Assembly: GCF_015708085.1 (NCBI RefSeq)
Contig: NZ_JADNYM010000012.1
Coordinates: forward strand, 1-64,000
Source of the DNA: Arthrobacter terrae
GTDB lineage: Bacteria; Actinomycetota; Actinomycetes; Actinomycetales; Micrococcaceae
Reading direction: 5' to 3'
Length of the DNA stretch: 64,000 bases
Part shown: in pieces, positions 42,622 to 51,563 of the stretch
How the letters are laid out: every line of letters starts with the position of its first letter
Position numbering within the stretch: position 1 is the stretch's first letter
The notes under the pieces: model-generated
The model's database searches: none
Told to the model about the DNA's origin: nothing
What the model saw: the letters and a program-made list of their open reading frames with translations, nothing else
Translations under genes and position numbers: made by a program

Positions 42622-43122
42622 CTAGCTCTTGGCCGCGTCCTTGGCATGCGGCGAGACGGTCTTGGTGCTGCCGGCCTTCATGTTCTCTGCTCCGACCATC
42701 CACGCAAACTGTTCCAGCGAGGCGATGAAGCCGTGCAGCAGGTCTGCGGTCGTCGGATCTTCTTCGTCGACCTCGTCGTGGACCTCGCGCATCGTAGCCA
42801 CGGTCTTGGCCAGCCGCTCCACCACCAGATCCACGGCTTCGCCGGTATCGATCAGATCCTCCGGGAGCTGCGGAAGCGTAGTGCTGCTGCCGACCGTCCC
42901 GCTCCGGCCGTCCGGGGATGCCTGCAGGGCACGCATGCGCTCCGCTGTGACGTCGGCAAACTCGCGGGCGGCGGCAATGATTTCGTCCAACTGCAGATGC
43001 AGGTCGCGGAAGTTGGTTCCCACGATGTTCCAGTGTGCCTGCTTGCCCTGCAGATGCAGCTCAATCAGGTCCACCAGGACGGCCTGGAGATTTTTGGTCA
43101 GTGTCTTCGATGCTTTCATCAT
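42622..43122 (-). CDS. dps: Dps family ferritin-like DNA protection protein
   Basis: A 166-residue Dps. The inter-subunit ferroxidase residues are in LQGKQAHWNIVGTNFRDLHL and QLDEIIAAAREFAD (His, Asp, Glu), and the second helix pair ends ATADLLHGFIASLEQFAWM-like (TADLLHGFIASLEQFAWMV). It should store iron and shield DNA under oxidative or starvation stress as a 12-mer. A C-terminal Lys/Ala-rich tail (STKTVSPHAKDAAKS) may contact DNA. ATG 43122 is followed by a second Met; a weak ribosome site (GGGAGTCATG) lies just upstream. Confidence 0.92.
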   Translation of the reverse strand: MMKASKTLTKNLQAVLVDLIELHLQGKQAHWNIVGTNFRDLHLQLDEIIAAAREFADVTAERMRALQASPDGRSGTVGSSTTLPQLPEDLIDTGEAVDLVVERLAKTVATMREVHDEVDEEDPTTADLLHGFIASLEQFAWMVGAENMKAGSTKTVSPHAKDAAKS

Positions 43123-43205
43123 GACTCCCGTTATTCGTTAAGACGTGTTGACGTATTCGCTTGACCTGTACAGTTTGGCCGAAATGCAAGCAGACTGTCG
43201 ATATC

Positions 43206-44345
43206 TCAGTGCGACGACGGCGGCGAAGCAATACCTGATTGGCGATAGCGCGTCATTTGCTGGTAGCGCCGCTGCAGGCTTTCCCGGCGCGCCTTGTTTT
43301 CCAGATGTTTGGCATCCGGGCTCGCCGGCTCGGCAGTCAAATCAATATGTGCCGTGCCGAAGCGCCACAGCAGGAGATCATCCAGGAGCCTGTCGGGACC
43401 GGGAGAATACCTGTGGTCCAGCGCCTTGCGGACGTCGCTGATCGCCTGCGATTGCAGTACATCGACCAGTTCGATGGTCCGGACCAGGCCGTGGGCAGCG
43501 AGTAGCTCGGCTGCCCAGCCCCAGTCGTCGTCGGACTTCCTGTCCACATGCGGCAGCAGTGTCTGCCAGACCTCCTTGACCCGGTTGGGAGTCAGTGCGA
43601 CGGCACCCTCACCTGCTTCATCCCAGAAATTAGTCACCGTTTCGTAGCGTTCTTCCAGCTCCGAGAACGCGGATTCCACGGTTTCCAGCATGGCCGCCGT
43701 TGCGGTGAATTGGCGATCAAAATAGGGGCTCCACGCCCTTCGGTCCTGGGCTTTGAACCGGATGTCGTGTTCGATCTCGCTCCACGCATGGGCAAAGACG
43801 GTACGGATCTGGCACTCAAAGAAGTAACTGCCGGTGGGCTTTGCTGATGGGTCCAGAACCCGCTGGTAATGCTTGACCACGTCATTTTGGATGCACCGCA
43901 GAATCAGGTGCCGGCTGGAATACCCGTAGGTACCTGATTCGATCGAGCCGATGTCCTTCTCCCGGTCTCCCCGGCAATCGAAGATGCTGCGCTGACGTTT
44001 GATCAGGTTGGCGGCCTCGGCGTTCTCCGCCGGCAGCGTGGTGATGACGCGTACCCCTACGATGTCCGTCAGGTTCCGCAGGGGCTCCGGGAACGCAAGT
44101 GCAGGCTCGGCTCCCGCCACGGGGGCCACCATCCGGGATGCCTTCTCCCGGAAGGATTCCAGGGATTTGGTCCGGCTGGTGACGAACAAAGGCGTGGTTG
44201 CGGAATCCTTGAAAATTTCCCGGATACTGGCTTCAACGTCCCACGTGACAAATTCCAGCTGGGAACGGACGCGCTCGTATTCGGCGACGCTGGCGGCGAC
44301 GGCGGGCCGCAGCTGCTCAGCCAAACTTTCCCAATGGCTACTCAT
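43206..44345 (-). CDS. RelA/SpoT-domain (p)ppGpp synthetase with long C-terminal extension
   Basis: A 379-residue alarmone synthetase-like protein without a hydrolase domain. Synthetase motifs: TSRTKSLESFREKASRM (ATP/GTP loop), LTDIVGVRVITTLP (metal Asp), GYSSRHLILRC and FECQIRTVFAHAWSEIEHD (Glu and basic substrate contacts). The domain covers about residues 20-235; small alarmone synthetases normally end there, but this one has about 140 further residues (RVKEVWQTLLPHV ... LLLWRFGTAHIDL), helical, with no match I know. It would make (p)ppGpp or a related alarmone from ATP and GDP/GTP. It stands alone between dps and the amidotransferase gene. Confidence 0.85.
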   Translation of the reverse strand: MSSHWESLAEQLRPAVAASVAEYERVRSQLEFVTWDVEASIREIFKDSATTPLFVTSRTKSLESFREKASRMVAPVAGAEPALAFPEPLRNLTDIVGVRVITTLPAENAEAANLIKRQRSIFDCRGDREKDIGSIESGTYGYSSRHLILRCIQNDVVKHYQRVLDPSAKPTGSYFFECQIRTVFAHAWSEIEHDIRFKAQDRRAWSPYFDRQFTATAAMLETVESAFSELEERYETVTNFWDEAGEGAVALTPNRVKEVWQTLLPHVDRKSDDDWGWAAELLAAHGLVRTIELVDVLQSQAISDVRKALDHRYSPGPDRLLDDLLLWRFGTAHIDLTAEPASPDAKHLENKARRESLQRRYQQMTRYRQSGIASPPSSH

Positions 44346-44435
44346 GCAGGTCTTGTCCGTTTCAAGTGCTGTCCCTTCCGGTACTTTCCAGTTAGCACCA
44401 CGCTAGCAGCAGGGGCAGACAGCCCCGGTGTGTGC

Positions 44436-44489
44436 CGCTGACAAGGTCCTGCCTCGCACGCTGACAAGGTTCTGCCTCGCCCGCTGACA
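44436..44489. repeat. 23-bp tandem repeat, 2.3 copies
   Basis: CGCTGACAAGGTYCTGCCTC plus three bases is repeated at 44436 and 44459, with a third partial copy at 44482. It lies directly upstream of the amidotransferase gene's putative promoter, within a gap between divergent genes. Confidence 0.8.
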
Positions 44490-44512
44490 GTCGAGTCGGT
44501 AGGCTCGGCCGT

Positions 44513-45268
44513 ATGACGGAAACCAGCAGGAGCACGAAGCCATTCCTGCTCCTGTCCACCCGCGCCGACGACGCAGCCGCCGACGACGAATACAACGCCT
44601 TCCTGCGCAGCGGTTCGCTCACCTCGTCGTCGCTGGTGCGCGTGCGGATGGAGTCGGGCCCGCTGCCGGCCCTGGAGCTGGACGATTACTCCGGCGTGCT
44701 GGTGGGCGGCAGCCCGTTCAATGCCAGCGACCCGGTAAGCCGGAAGAGCGCGGTCCAAGTGCGGGTCGAGGCGGAGCTCGCGGCTCTGTTGGATCTAATT
44801 GTGGCGGTCGACTTCCCGTTTTTCGGCGCCTGCTACGGGGTGGGAACGTTGGGAGTCCACCAAGGAGCAGTGATCGGACGACGTTTTGGCGAACCAATCG
44901 GGGCGGTGCAGGTGTCGCTGACGGAGTCCGGCGTGGTCGATCCGCTGCTGGCAGGACTGCCCGCCCAATTCCAGGCCTTCGTTGGTCATAAGGAGGCCTG
45001 TACGCAGCTGCCGCCGCATGCTGTATTACTAGCTTCTTCCGCCACCTGCCCGGTGCAGATGTTCCGGATCAAAAGCAACCTCTATGCCACGCAATTCCAC
45101 CCGGAATTAGACGTGGCAGGGTTGCTGACCCGGATAAACGTATACCGGAATGCCGGGTACTTTCCGATCGATCAGCTTCAGCAGGTCCAGGCCCGGACCC
45201 GCACGGCATCCGTGGACCGGCCAGGAGAAATCATCGCGAACTTCGTCCGGCGCTATGCCCGACGCTAA
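44513..45268 (+). CDS. Class I glutamine amidotransferase
   Basis: A 251-residue stand-alone amidotransferase domain. The nucleophile Cys is in FFGACYGVGTLG and the His-Glu pair in TQFHPELD; GVLVGGSPFN and FVGHKEACTQLP are the supporting strands. It releases ammonia from glutamine for an unknown acceptor; proteins of this group are often annotated as GMP synthase-like. TAGGCT at 44500-44505, seven bases ahead of the ATG, suggests a leaderless message. It is followed 13 bp later by an esterase gene, possibly an operon. Confidence 0.85.
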   Translation: MTETSRSTKPFLLLSTRADDAAADDEYNAFLRSGSLTSSSLVRVRMESGPLPALELDDYSGVLVGGSPFNASDPVSRKSAVQVRVEAELAALLDLIVAVDFPFFGACYGVGTLGVHQGAVIGRRFGEPIGAVQVSLTESGVVDPLLAGLPAQFQAFVGHKEACTQLPPHAVLLASSATCPVQMFRIKSNLYATQFHPELDVAGLLTRINVYRNAGYFPIDQLQQVQARTRTASVDRPGEIIANFVRRYARR

Positions 45269-45281
45269 ATGGGAGGCAGCC

Positions 45282-46103
45282 ATGCCAATACGGTACAGCT
45301 ACGGCGCCGACCGCTCGCAGTACGCCGAGCTCTACCTGCCGTGCCAGCGGCGTTACGAAGGCGTAGTGGTGGTCATTCATGGCGGTTATTGGCGTTCGGC
45401 GTATACGGCAGAACTGGGAGCGCCAATAGCTGCAGACCTTGCCGCCCACGGCATCGTGGCCTGGAACCTTGAATACCGCAGGGCAGGTAAGGGAGGGGGA
45501 TGGCCGCAGACTTTTGCGGACGTCAGCGCCGGGATCGACGCGCTCCGGCCAGTGGCTGCAGAGCACGCACTAAAGCTGGACTGCGTGGTTGCTTTGGGTC
45601 ATTCGGCCGGCGGGCAGCTCGCCGTATGGGCGGCCGGACGGGACAAACTGCCGCCCGGTGCCCCGGGCTCTTACGCTGCTGCGGGTAAGCCAACGGGGCG
45701 AACAGTGGTGCCGCTGACCGCTGTCGTCAGTCAGTCCGGGGTACTGGATTTGCGCCAGGCCATGGAACTGAACCTCAGCGACGGCGCCGTCCGCAATTTC
45801 CTCGGGCGCTCGCCGGAGTCCAGCCCGGAACGGTACCGACTCGCGGATCCGCTGCAGCAGATTCCGCTTAAGGTCCCGGTGTACGCGGTAGCCGCCGCGG
45901 CGGACGTCACCGTCCCGCCGTCCCTCTCACGCGATTATGTTGCGTCCGCGCAGGTTGCCGGGGCGGTAGCCGAACTCATCCCGGTGCCGGGGGACCATTT
46001 TGACCTGATTGACGTCCGCAGCGAGGCCTTCGCGGTTTGCCGCAGCCTGGTCAGCTCGGCCCTGAGCCGCAGTTTTCCTGAGCCGCACGGGAATCTAACC
46101 TAG
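45282..46103 (+). CDS. Alpha/beta hydrolase (esterase)
   Basis: A 273-residue serine hydrolase. VVVVIHGGYWRSAYTAELG holds the oxyanion HGG motif and VVALGHSAGGQLAVWAAG the nucleophile in G-x-S-x-G; the acid and base are likely in VYAVAAAADVTVP and IPVPGDHFDLI. The pattern resembles kynurenine formamidase-like esterases, but the substrate is not predictable. GGGAGG at 45271-45276 precedes ATG 45282, although the frame is open from 45150. It is followed 9 bp later by a PfkB kinase gene. Confidence 0.83.
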   Translation: MPIRYSYGADRSQYAELYLPCQRRYEGVVVVIHGGYWRSAYTAELGAPIAADLAAHGIVAWNLEYRRAGKGGGWPQTFADVSAGIDALRPVAAEHALKLDCVVALGHSAGGQLAVWAAGRDKLPPGAPGSYAAAGKPTGRTVVPLTAVVSQSGVLDLRQAMELNLSDGAVRNFLGRSPESSPERYRLADPLQQIPLKVPVYAVAAAADVTVPPSLSRDYVASAQVAGAVAELIPVPGDHFDLIDVRSEAFAVCRSLVSSALSRSFPEPHGNLT

Positions 46104-46112
46104 GCTAGGAGA

Positions 46113-47129
46113 ATGCTGACTGTCATAGGTGAGGCCCTGATTGATGAAGTGGTGCACGGCACGCAGCCGCCGGTTCCGCATGTGGGTGGCAGCCCGATGA
46201 ACGTGGCGGTCGGGTTGGCGCGGTTGGGGCACCCGGTGCAGTTTCTTGGCCGGTTTGGGCAGGACTCCTACGGCACGCTGATTTCGGCGCATTTGCATGA
46301 GAACTCGGTGCTGGTGCCGCTGCCGCCCGATCACGAGGCCACCAGTATTGCCCGCTGCACAGTAGACGACGACGGTGCCGCAAGTTACGCCTTCGAGCTC
46401 GCCTGGGATCTGCCCGGGCTTGCCGGCAAACTCGATTTCCTGTTCGAGGCGACCACCCTGCTGCACGCCGGTTCAATCGCTACCATGCTGCAGCCTGGAA
46501 GCGCCCAGGTGCTGAGGACCGTCCTGCAGGCAAGGCCGCGCGCCACGATTTCCTACGATCCAAACTGCCGCCCCAGCATCATCGCCGATGCAGCGTATGC
46601 CCGGGCGCAGGCGGAGGATTTTGTCCGGTTGGCGGATGTGGTCAAGGCCTCGGACGAAGACCTCGCTTGGCTGTATCCGGACCTCGATCCGTTGACCGCC
46701 GCGCGGAACTGGCTCTCCATCGGCCAGGGCGTGGTGCCGGACCACGGCGCAGCGGCGGACGGCGGCGGCCGGGGACCCGCCGTCGTCGTGGTGACCCGCG
46801 GTGCCCAGGGCCCGTGGGCGGTATGTGCAGCAGGTGAAGCGCAGGTCGCGGTTCCCATGACTGCCGTGGTGGACACAGTAGGAGCAGGGGATTCCTTCAT
46901 GGCCGCTCTGCTGTCCGCGCTGGTGGACCGGGAGCTCGATGGCGCCCAGCGACGGGATAGTCTTCATTCGCTCAGCGCCGAGGATCTCCGGCAGCTGCTG
47001 CGCTATGCCGCTGCGGCGGCGGCGATCACTGTCTCCCGCGCCGGGGCCAATCCGCCGTCGCGCGAAGAGCTTCATACCCGAATTGCGGCGGGCAACGAAA
47101 AGACAGGCAACGAGAAAAGGAAACCCTGA
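46113..47129 (+). CDS. PfkB family carbohydrate kinase (fructokinase-like)
   Basis: A 338-residue ribokinase-fold kinase. [16 protein letters not shown] and [20 protein letters not shown] make the N-terminal signature; [17 protein letters not shown] is the C-terminal signature with the catalytic Asp and anion hole. It most resembles fructokinases. The ATG lies directly after TAGGCT-AGGAGA: either a leaderless start, or an SD that would be too close. The protein ends in a Lys-rich tail ([11 protein letters not shown]). Its stop overlaps the next start (TGATG). Confidence 0.85.
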   Translation: MLTVIGEALIDEVVHGTQPPVPHVGGSPMNVAVGLARLGHPVQFLGRFGQDSYGTLISAHLHENSVLVPLPPDHEATSIARCTVDDDGAASYAFELAWDLPGLAGKLDFLFEATTLLHAGSIATMLQPGSAQVLRTVLQARPRATISYDPNCRPSIIADAAYARAQAEDFVRLADVVKASDEDLAWLYPDLDPLTAARNWLSIGQGVVPDHGAAADGGGRGPAVVVVTRGAQGPWAVCAAGEAQVAVPMTAVVDTVGAGDSFMAALLSALVDRELDGAQRRDSLHSLSAEDLRQLLRYAAAAAAITVSRAGANPPSREELHTRIAAGNEKTGNEKRKP

Positions 47130-47692
47130 TGTCAGCAAATTATCAGTACGACCCGTATGCGCTTCTGCCCGAAACCAGCAGCTTTACCGTAAGCAGTGAA
47201 TCCATGGCCGACGGCCAAACGCTGCCAATAGCGCAGGTCAGCGACGGTGCCGGTGGTGAAGACATGTCGCCGCAACTTTCCTGGAGCGGCTTTCCCTCCG
47301 GCACGAAGAGCTTCGCCGTGACGATGTTCGATCCGGACGCGCCCACGGCCAGCGGCTTTTGGCATTGGGCGGTGTGCGACATTCCTGTTACCGTCACATC
47401 CCTGGCGGCGGGCGCCGGGAGCGGGGACGCAGACGGTACAGACGCCGACAGCGACAATGGACAGGGGCTGCCGGCAGGGGCATTAACACTGAAGAACGAC
47501 GGCGGCATAGCCGGGTTTGCGGGCGCAGCCCCGCCGCCAGGTCATGGACCGCACCGCTATATGGTGGTGGTGCATGCCGTGGACGTGCCGGAGCTGGGCC
47601 TGTCACCTGATGCCTCGCCGGCCTCGCTCGGCTTCAATCTGTTCTCCCACACGCTGGGCAGGGCGCGGATCACGGGAACCTTCGGCCGCTGA
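47129..47692 (+). CDS. YbhB/YbcL family PEBP-like protein
   Basis: A 187-residue phosphatidylethanolamine-binding-protein family member. The anion-binding residues occur in [11 protein letters not shown] and [10 protein letters not shown], and [17 protein letters not shown] is the C-terminal motif. Bacterial members are of unclear function. An acidic loop [17 protein letters not shown] is inserted in the middle. Its ATG overlaps the kinase stop by one base, so the two are translationally coupled. Confidence 0.88.
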   Translation: MSANYQYDPYALLPETSSFTVSSESMADGQTLPIAQVSDGAGGEDMSPQLSWSGFPSGTKSFAVTMFDPDAPTASGFWHWAVCDIPVTVTSLAAGAGSGDADGTDADSDNGQGLPAGALTLKNDGGIAGFAGAAPPPGHGPHRYMVVVHAVDVPELGLSPDASPASLGFNLFSHTLGRARITGTFGR

Positions 47693-47703
47693 CGTCTCAG
47701 GGC

Positions 47704-47777
47704 CGGGATGCCGACGGCGAGTGACGCCGTCGGCATCCCGACCCTCCGGACCGCCGTCGGCATCCCGACCCTCCGGA
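47704..47777. terminator. 16-bp hairpin with a 27-bp direct repeat
   Basis: CGGGATGCCGACGGCG (47704-47719) pairs perfectly with 47725-47740 around a 5-base loop, just after the PEBP stop and before the convergent MFS gene. Its right arm plus ten bases is repeated 27 bp further on (47726-47750 and 47753-47777), so an alternative hairpin with the second copy is possible. Confidence 0.8.
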
Positions 47778-47789
47778 TGCTGGCCCTCC

Positions 47790-49097
47790 TTAGACGCTGA
47801 CGGATTCGTTGAGGTCTTTGCCCATGGTTTCGGGGATGGTGAAGACAAAAACGGCGCTGATCAACAGCAGGGCCACGGCGTAGAAATTGAACATTTGGGC
47901 CAGATGGATGGAGCCCAGCCACGACTGCAGGTACGGTGCCGTGCCGCCAAAGACGGCGACGCAGATGGAGTAGGGAACTCCCACTCCCACGGTGCGGATG
48001 CTGGTGGGGAACAACTCAGCGTAGACGGCGGGCACAATCGCGGCGCTGCCGGCGATGAAGATGAGCATCACCGACATGCTCACTGCCAGCTGCCACGGCT
48101 GGTCCTTGAGCAGCCAGGTCATCGGGAAGTGCAGGACGGCGCCGCCAATGGCGCTGGTCAGCAACACCTTTTTGCGGCCGATCCGGTCCGACAACCGGCC
48201 CCAGAACGGCAGGACGGCGATGAATACGAGGTTGCCAATGACGCTGGCCCATAGTGCCGAACCGCGGTCCATGCCCAAGTCTGTGGCTGCATGGCTTGGC
48301 GCTACGACGCCCCAGATGTAGTAAACGACGGTCAGGCCCACTGTCAGCCCGATCACCTGGCCGGCTTGCTTGCGGTAGCGCACAATCTGCGGCCAGATTG
48401 GGGCACGCTTGGCGTTGGCGTCCTCGTCGATAAAAACTTCCGACTCGTGCAGCCGGGAGCGCATGTACAGCGCGTACAGGCCCATCGCGGCACCAACGGC
48501 AAACGGTACGCGCCAGCCCCAGGCCTGCATATCCGCCTTGGAGAGCATTAGGGTCATGACGGCGCCGAGCAGCGTCCCGAACAGGATGCCACAGGTGCCG
48601 GAGGTGTAGATGAGTGTTGCCCAGAGGCCACGCTTTTCCTTCGGCGCCATTTCGGACAGGTACGTCTGCGACGACGGCAGCTCGCCGCCGTGGGCCAGAC
48701 CCTGCAGCAGACGGGCCACCAGCAACGTCAGCGAGGCGAAGGCGCCAACAGATCCATAGGTTGGCGCGACTGCGATCAGCAGACTGCCAACCGATGCGAG
48801 GCCGACGGCGAGCGTCATGGAGGATTTGCGGCCGATTCGGTCGCCAATCCAACCGAACAGGAACCCGCCGAACGGCCGGGCAATGAAGCCGACGGCGAAA
48901 ATCGCCAGCGTTGACAGCACTGCCGACGTTTTGTCCGCCGGATTGAACAACGCCCCGGCCAGGAACGGGGTAAAGGTCGCGTAAACGGCCCAGTCGTACC
49001 ATTCGACGGCATTTCCGATGCCGGTGCCGAGCAGGGTGCGCCACAGCTTCGGCGTACCGGAGGCCGTCGCGGTCTTGGGGTTGATTGAGGTTGTCAT
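47790..49097 (-). CDS. MFS transporter, metabolite:H+ symporter type
   Basis: A 435-residue 12-segment transporter of the MHS branch of the major facilitator superfamily: NAVEWYDWAVYATFTPFLAG, ARPFGGFLFGWIGDRIGRKS (loop 2-3 motif) and LLQGLAHGGELPSSQTYLSE are diagnostic of the alpha-ketoglutarate/proline/shikimate permease group. It would import an organic acid or similar solute. It begins 14 bp after the amidohydrolase gene on the same strand, so it may carry the amidohydrolase's substrate or product. GGAG precedes the ATG. Confidence 0.87.
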   Translation of the reverse strand: MTTSINPKTATASGTPKLWRTLLGTGIGNAVEWYDWAVYATFTPFLAGALFNPADKTSAVLSTLAIFAVGFIARPFGGFLFGWIGDRIGRKSSMTLAVGLASVGSLLIAVAPTYGSVGAFASLTLLVARLLQGLAHGGELPSSQTYLSEMAPKEKRGLWATLIYTSGTCGILFGTLLGAVMTLMLSKADMQAWGWRVPFAVGAAMGLYALYMRSRLHESEVFIDEDANAKRAPIWPQIVRYRKQAGQVIGLTVGLTVVYYIWGVVAPSHAATDLGMDRGSALWASVIGNLVFIAVLPFWGRLSDRIGRKKVLLTSAIGGAVLHFPMTWLLKDQPWQLAVSMSVMLIFIAGSAAIVPAVYAELFPTSIRTVGVGVPYSICVAVFGGTAPYLQSWLGSIHLAQMFNFYAVALLLISAVFVFTIPETMGKDLNESVSV

Positions 49098-49111
49098 CTG
49101 GGTCTCCGGAA

Positions 49112-50356
49112 TTAGTTGTCGACGCTGGTGGGCGCCGGTTGCGTGCCCGCGAGGGAGGCCAGCCGGCTGACGGCCAGCTCGGCGTAGAGGGCGGCACCAT
49201 CGGTAAGGACGTCGTCATCGAAGGTCGCATAGGGGGAGTGGTTGAACGCCGTGCTGTTGTAGTCCTGCCCGGGCGCAACGGCGCTGAGGCCGATGAACGT
49301 TCCGGGGACGGCGGCCATGACATGGGAGAAGTCTTCCGAGCCGCTGATCGGGGTTGCCATCCGGGTCAGCCGTTCCGAGCCGAACATCTCCGTGATTACG
49401 CCCTCAGCCCTTTCGGTCTCGCCCACGTCGGTGATGCTGACAGGGTATTCGGTTTGATAGTCAACATCTACTTCCAGGCCATGGGCGGCCGCGATGTTCT
49501 TCACCAGGCGCGGCACGGACAGGCGCATCTTGTCTCGGGATTCTTCCGAAAACGTCCGGATGGTGGCCTCAAAGTGCGCGGTTTCCGGGATGACGTTGCG
49601 CTTGGTGCCGGCTTGCAGTAACCCTACTGTTAGCACTACCGGGTCGAACATGTTGAATTGTCGGGTGATCATCACCTGCAGGGCCGTGACGATTTCCGCC
49701 ACTGCGGTAACCGGGTCCTTGGCAGCGTGCGGGGCAGACCCATGGCCGCCGGCACCGAGGACGGTGACCACTAAACCATCGGAGGCGCTCATGATGACGC
49801 CGGTTTTGGTGCAGAACTGGCCGTGCGGAGCCAAACCGGCGAACACGTGCATGCCGAACGCGGCATCGACGCGGCGGCCCGCGGCATCCAGGACGCCCTC
49901 ACGGATCATGACCGAGGCGCCGTCCAGGCCCTCTTCTCCCGGTTGGAACATGAGTACAACGTCGCCTGGCAGTTGGTCCCGCTGGTCTGCCAGGAGGGTG
50001 GCCGCTCCGGTGAGCATTGCGGTGTGGAGGTCGTGGCCACAGGCGTGCATGGCGCCCTCGACTCGCGAGCTGAACTCAACGCCGCTGCGTTCCTGCACGG
50101 GTAGGGCATCCATGTCCGCGCGGAGCAGGACGATTGGCTTCCGAGCGGACTGGCCGTCGGCCCCAGCGCCCCCGCGCAGCACAGCGGTCACCGAGGTGGT
50201 GTCCGTGCCGAGGGAAATCTCGTAGCCGAGGCCATCGAGGGCCGTCAGGACGCGTTCCTGGGTGCGCGGCAGGTGCAGCCCGATCTCCGGTTCCATGTGC
50301 ATTTCGTGACGGAACCGAATCAGGTCCCCGGTGAGGTCTTGTGCAGTAAGGGTCAT
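49112..50356 (-). CDS. M20 family amidohydrolase
   Basis: A 414-residue M20D-type metal amidohydrolase (hippurate/IAA-amino-acid hydrolase-like). Metal ligands are in HACGHDLHTAM and MFQPGEEGLDGAS, with RADMDALPVQE and GSEDFSHVM completing the active site; the insertion dimerisation domain contains GAGGHGSAPHAAKDPVTA. It would hydrolyse N-acyl amino acids in the cytosol. ATG 50356 has AGGAG six bases upstream; the frame's upstream start at 50413 lies in the promoter region. It forms an operon with the MFS gene and is divergent from an Lrp-like regulator. Confidence 0.87.
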   Translation of the reverse strand: MTLTAQDLTGDLIRFRHEMHMEPEIGLHLPRTQERVLTALDGLGYEISLGTDTTSVTAVLRGGAGADGQSARKPIVLLRADMDALPVQERSGVEFSSRVEGAMHACGHDLHTAMLTGAATLLADQRDQLPGDVVLMFQPGEEGLDGASVMIREGVLDAAGRRVDAAFGMHVFAGLAPHGQFCTKTGVIMSASDGLVVTVLGAGGHGSAPHAAKDPVTAVAEIVTALQVMITRQFNMFDPVVLTVGLLQAGTKRNVIPETAHFEATIRTFSEESRDKMRLSVPRLVKNIAAAHGLEVDVDYQTEYPVSITDVGETERAEGVITEMFGSERLTRMATPISGSEDFSHVMAAVPGTFIGLSAVAPGQDYNSTAFNHSPYATFDDDVLTDGAALYAELAVSRLASLAGTQPAPTSVDN

Positions 50357-50436
50357 GTGTACTCCTGTGAAATGTATGTCCTTCAAGTCTGAAGTGATTT
50401 GACTCACGGTCACTTATATCCCTGAAAATATGCAAA

Positions 50437-50453
50437 TCTTCGATTCAAGAAGA
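50437..50453. promoter_or_regulatory. Inverted repeat between amidohydrolase and Lrp-like genes
   Basis: TCTTC-GATTCAA-GAAGA is a perfect 5-bp inverted repeat in an AT-rich 129-bp divergent region, flanked by ATGCAAA on the left and TTTATATGCA on the right that extend the symmetry loosely. A suitable site for an Lrp-type regulator. Confidence 0.45.
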
Positions 50454-50485
50454 CATTTATATGCATCGCCTGCAATGATCGTTGA

Positions 50486-51493
50486 ATGGAACGCCAGACT
50501 CTGCTAAGCGAGGAGGATCTGGCCCTGATCCACGCGCTCCAAATTGCGCCGCGGGCGGGGTGGGTGGAGGTGGCGGCTGTGCTGGGCGTTCATCCCACGA
50601 GTCTGGCCGCGCGATGGGAGCGACTGAGAGCCTCGGGCCTCGCCTGGATTACAGGTCACCGAACCGGTGACCCGCAGACGGTGTCGTTGGCATTCATCGG
50701 GGTGGATTGCGTCATGGTGGACCAGTCGCGCGTCGTGGAGGCGCTCTGCGCCGTGCCGGAGATAATTACCGTGGAACAGACTGCCAGCAGCCATGCGCTC
50801 ATGTTGACCGTGGTCACGGAATCGATGGCCCAGCTCAGCACGGAGGTTATCCCCAGTATCCGCGCCATCCACGGTGTGCTGGGCTACGAGACTTCGCTGT
50901 GCACCCGGCAACACCAAAACGGCAGTTCGTGGCGGCTGAACGTGCTGAGTCGGGCCCAGCAGCAAAAGATGCAGTCGCTGGCCCGGATTGATTACTCAGA
51001 CGGGCAGCTTCCCCAAAGTCATTTGGATTTGCTGCCGTTCCTTGCGGCCGACGGCCGGGTCACGGCTGCGCAGATCGCCCGGGCCCTGGGGCGAACTGCA
51101 GCAACTGCGCAGCGACAGCTCAATCGTGTTCTGGCCTCACATATTCTCTCCCTCCGGTGTGAAATCGCGCAAAGCCTCTCGGGTCTCCCGGTCACCTGTC
51201 AATGGTTCGTCAAGGTTCCGCCCGGACAGCATGAGGCCGCAGCGGCCACGCTGCGGCGGCTGCGCAATGTCAGGTTCAGCGCGTCGACCACGGGGCAGAG
51301 CAATTTCACCGTCATCATGTGGCTTAACTCAGTTGCTGACGTCATGGATGTGGAACTTACCCTGCAACAGAACATCCCCGGCATAGAGCTCCGGGACAGC
51401 GTGGTGATGCTTGCTTGCACCAAGCGCGTGGGCTGGATGTTGCGCCCAGACGGCACGGCCGCGGCTGTGGTGGGCGGGGCCGAGCCGAGATAG
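50486..51493 (+). CDS. Lrp/AsnC family regulator, double-length
   Basis: A 335-residue regulator, about twice the usual AsnC length, with two helix-turn-helix units: LSEEDLALIHALQIAPRAGW followed by VEVAAVLGVHPTSLAARWER at the start, and LLPFLAADGRVTAAQIARAL with GRTAATAQRQLNRVLAS in the middle. The stretches between and after resemble RAM-type effector domains (LMLTVVTESMAQLSTEVIPS; FTVIMWLNSVADVMDVELTL). Divergent from the M20-MFS operon, it most likely controls it in response to an amino acid-related ligand. Confidence 0.85.
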   Translation: MERQTLLSEEDLALIHALQIAPRAGWVEVAAVLGVHPTSLAARWERLRASGLAWITGHRTGDPQTVSLAFIGVDCVMVDQSRVVEALCAVPEIITVEQTASSHALMLTVVTESMAQLSTEVIPSIRAIHGVLGYETSLCTRQHQNGSSWRLNVLSRAQQQKMQSLARIDYSDGQLPQSHLDLLPFLAADGRVTAAQIARALGRTAATAQRQLNRVLASHILSLRCEIAQSLSGLPVTCQWFVKVPPGQHEAAAATLRRLRNVRFSASTTGQSNFTVIMWLNSVADVMDVELTLQQNIPGIELRDSVVMLACTKRVGWMLRPDGTAAAVVGGAEPR

Positions 51494-51563
51494 GCAGCTC
51501 AGCGCGGGAGGTACGGTATACCGGGCTCTATTGATTGTCGGTATTGGGCCATAAGGTGGCGAC

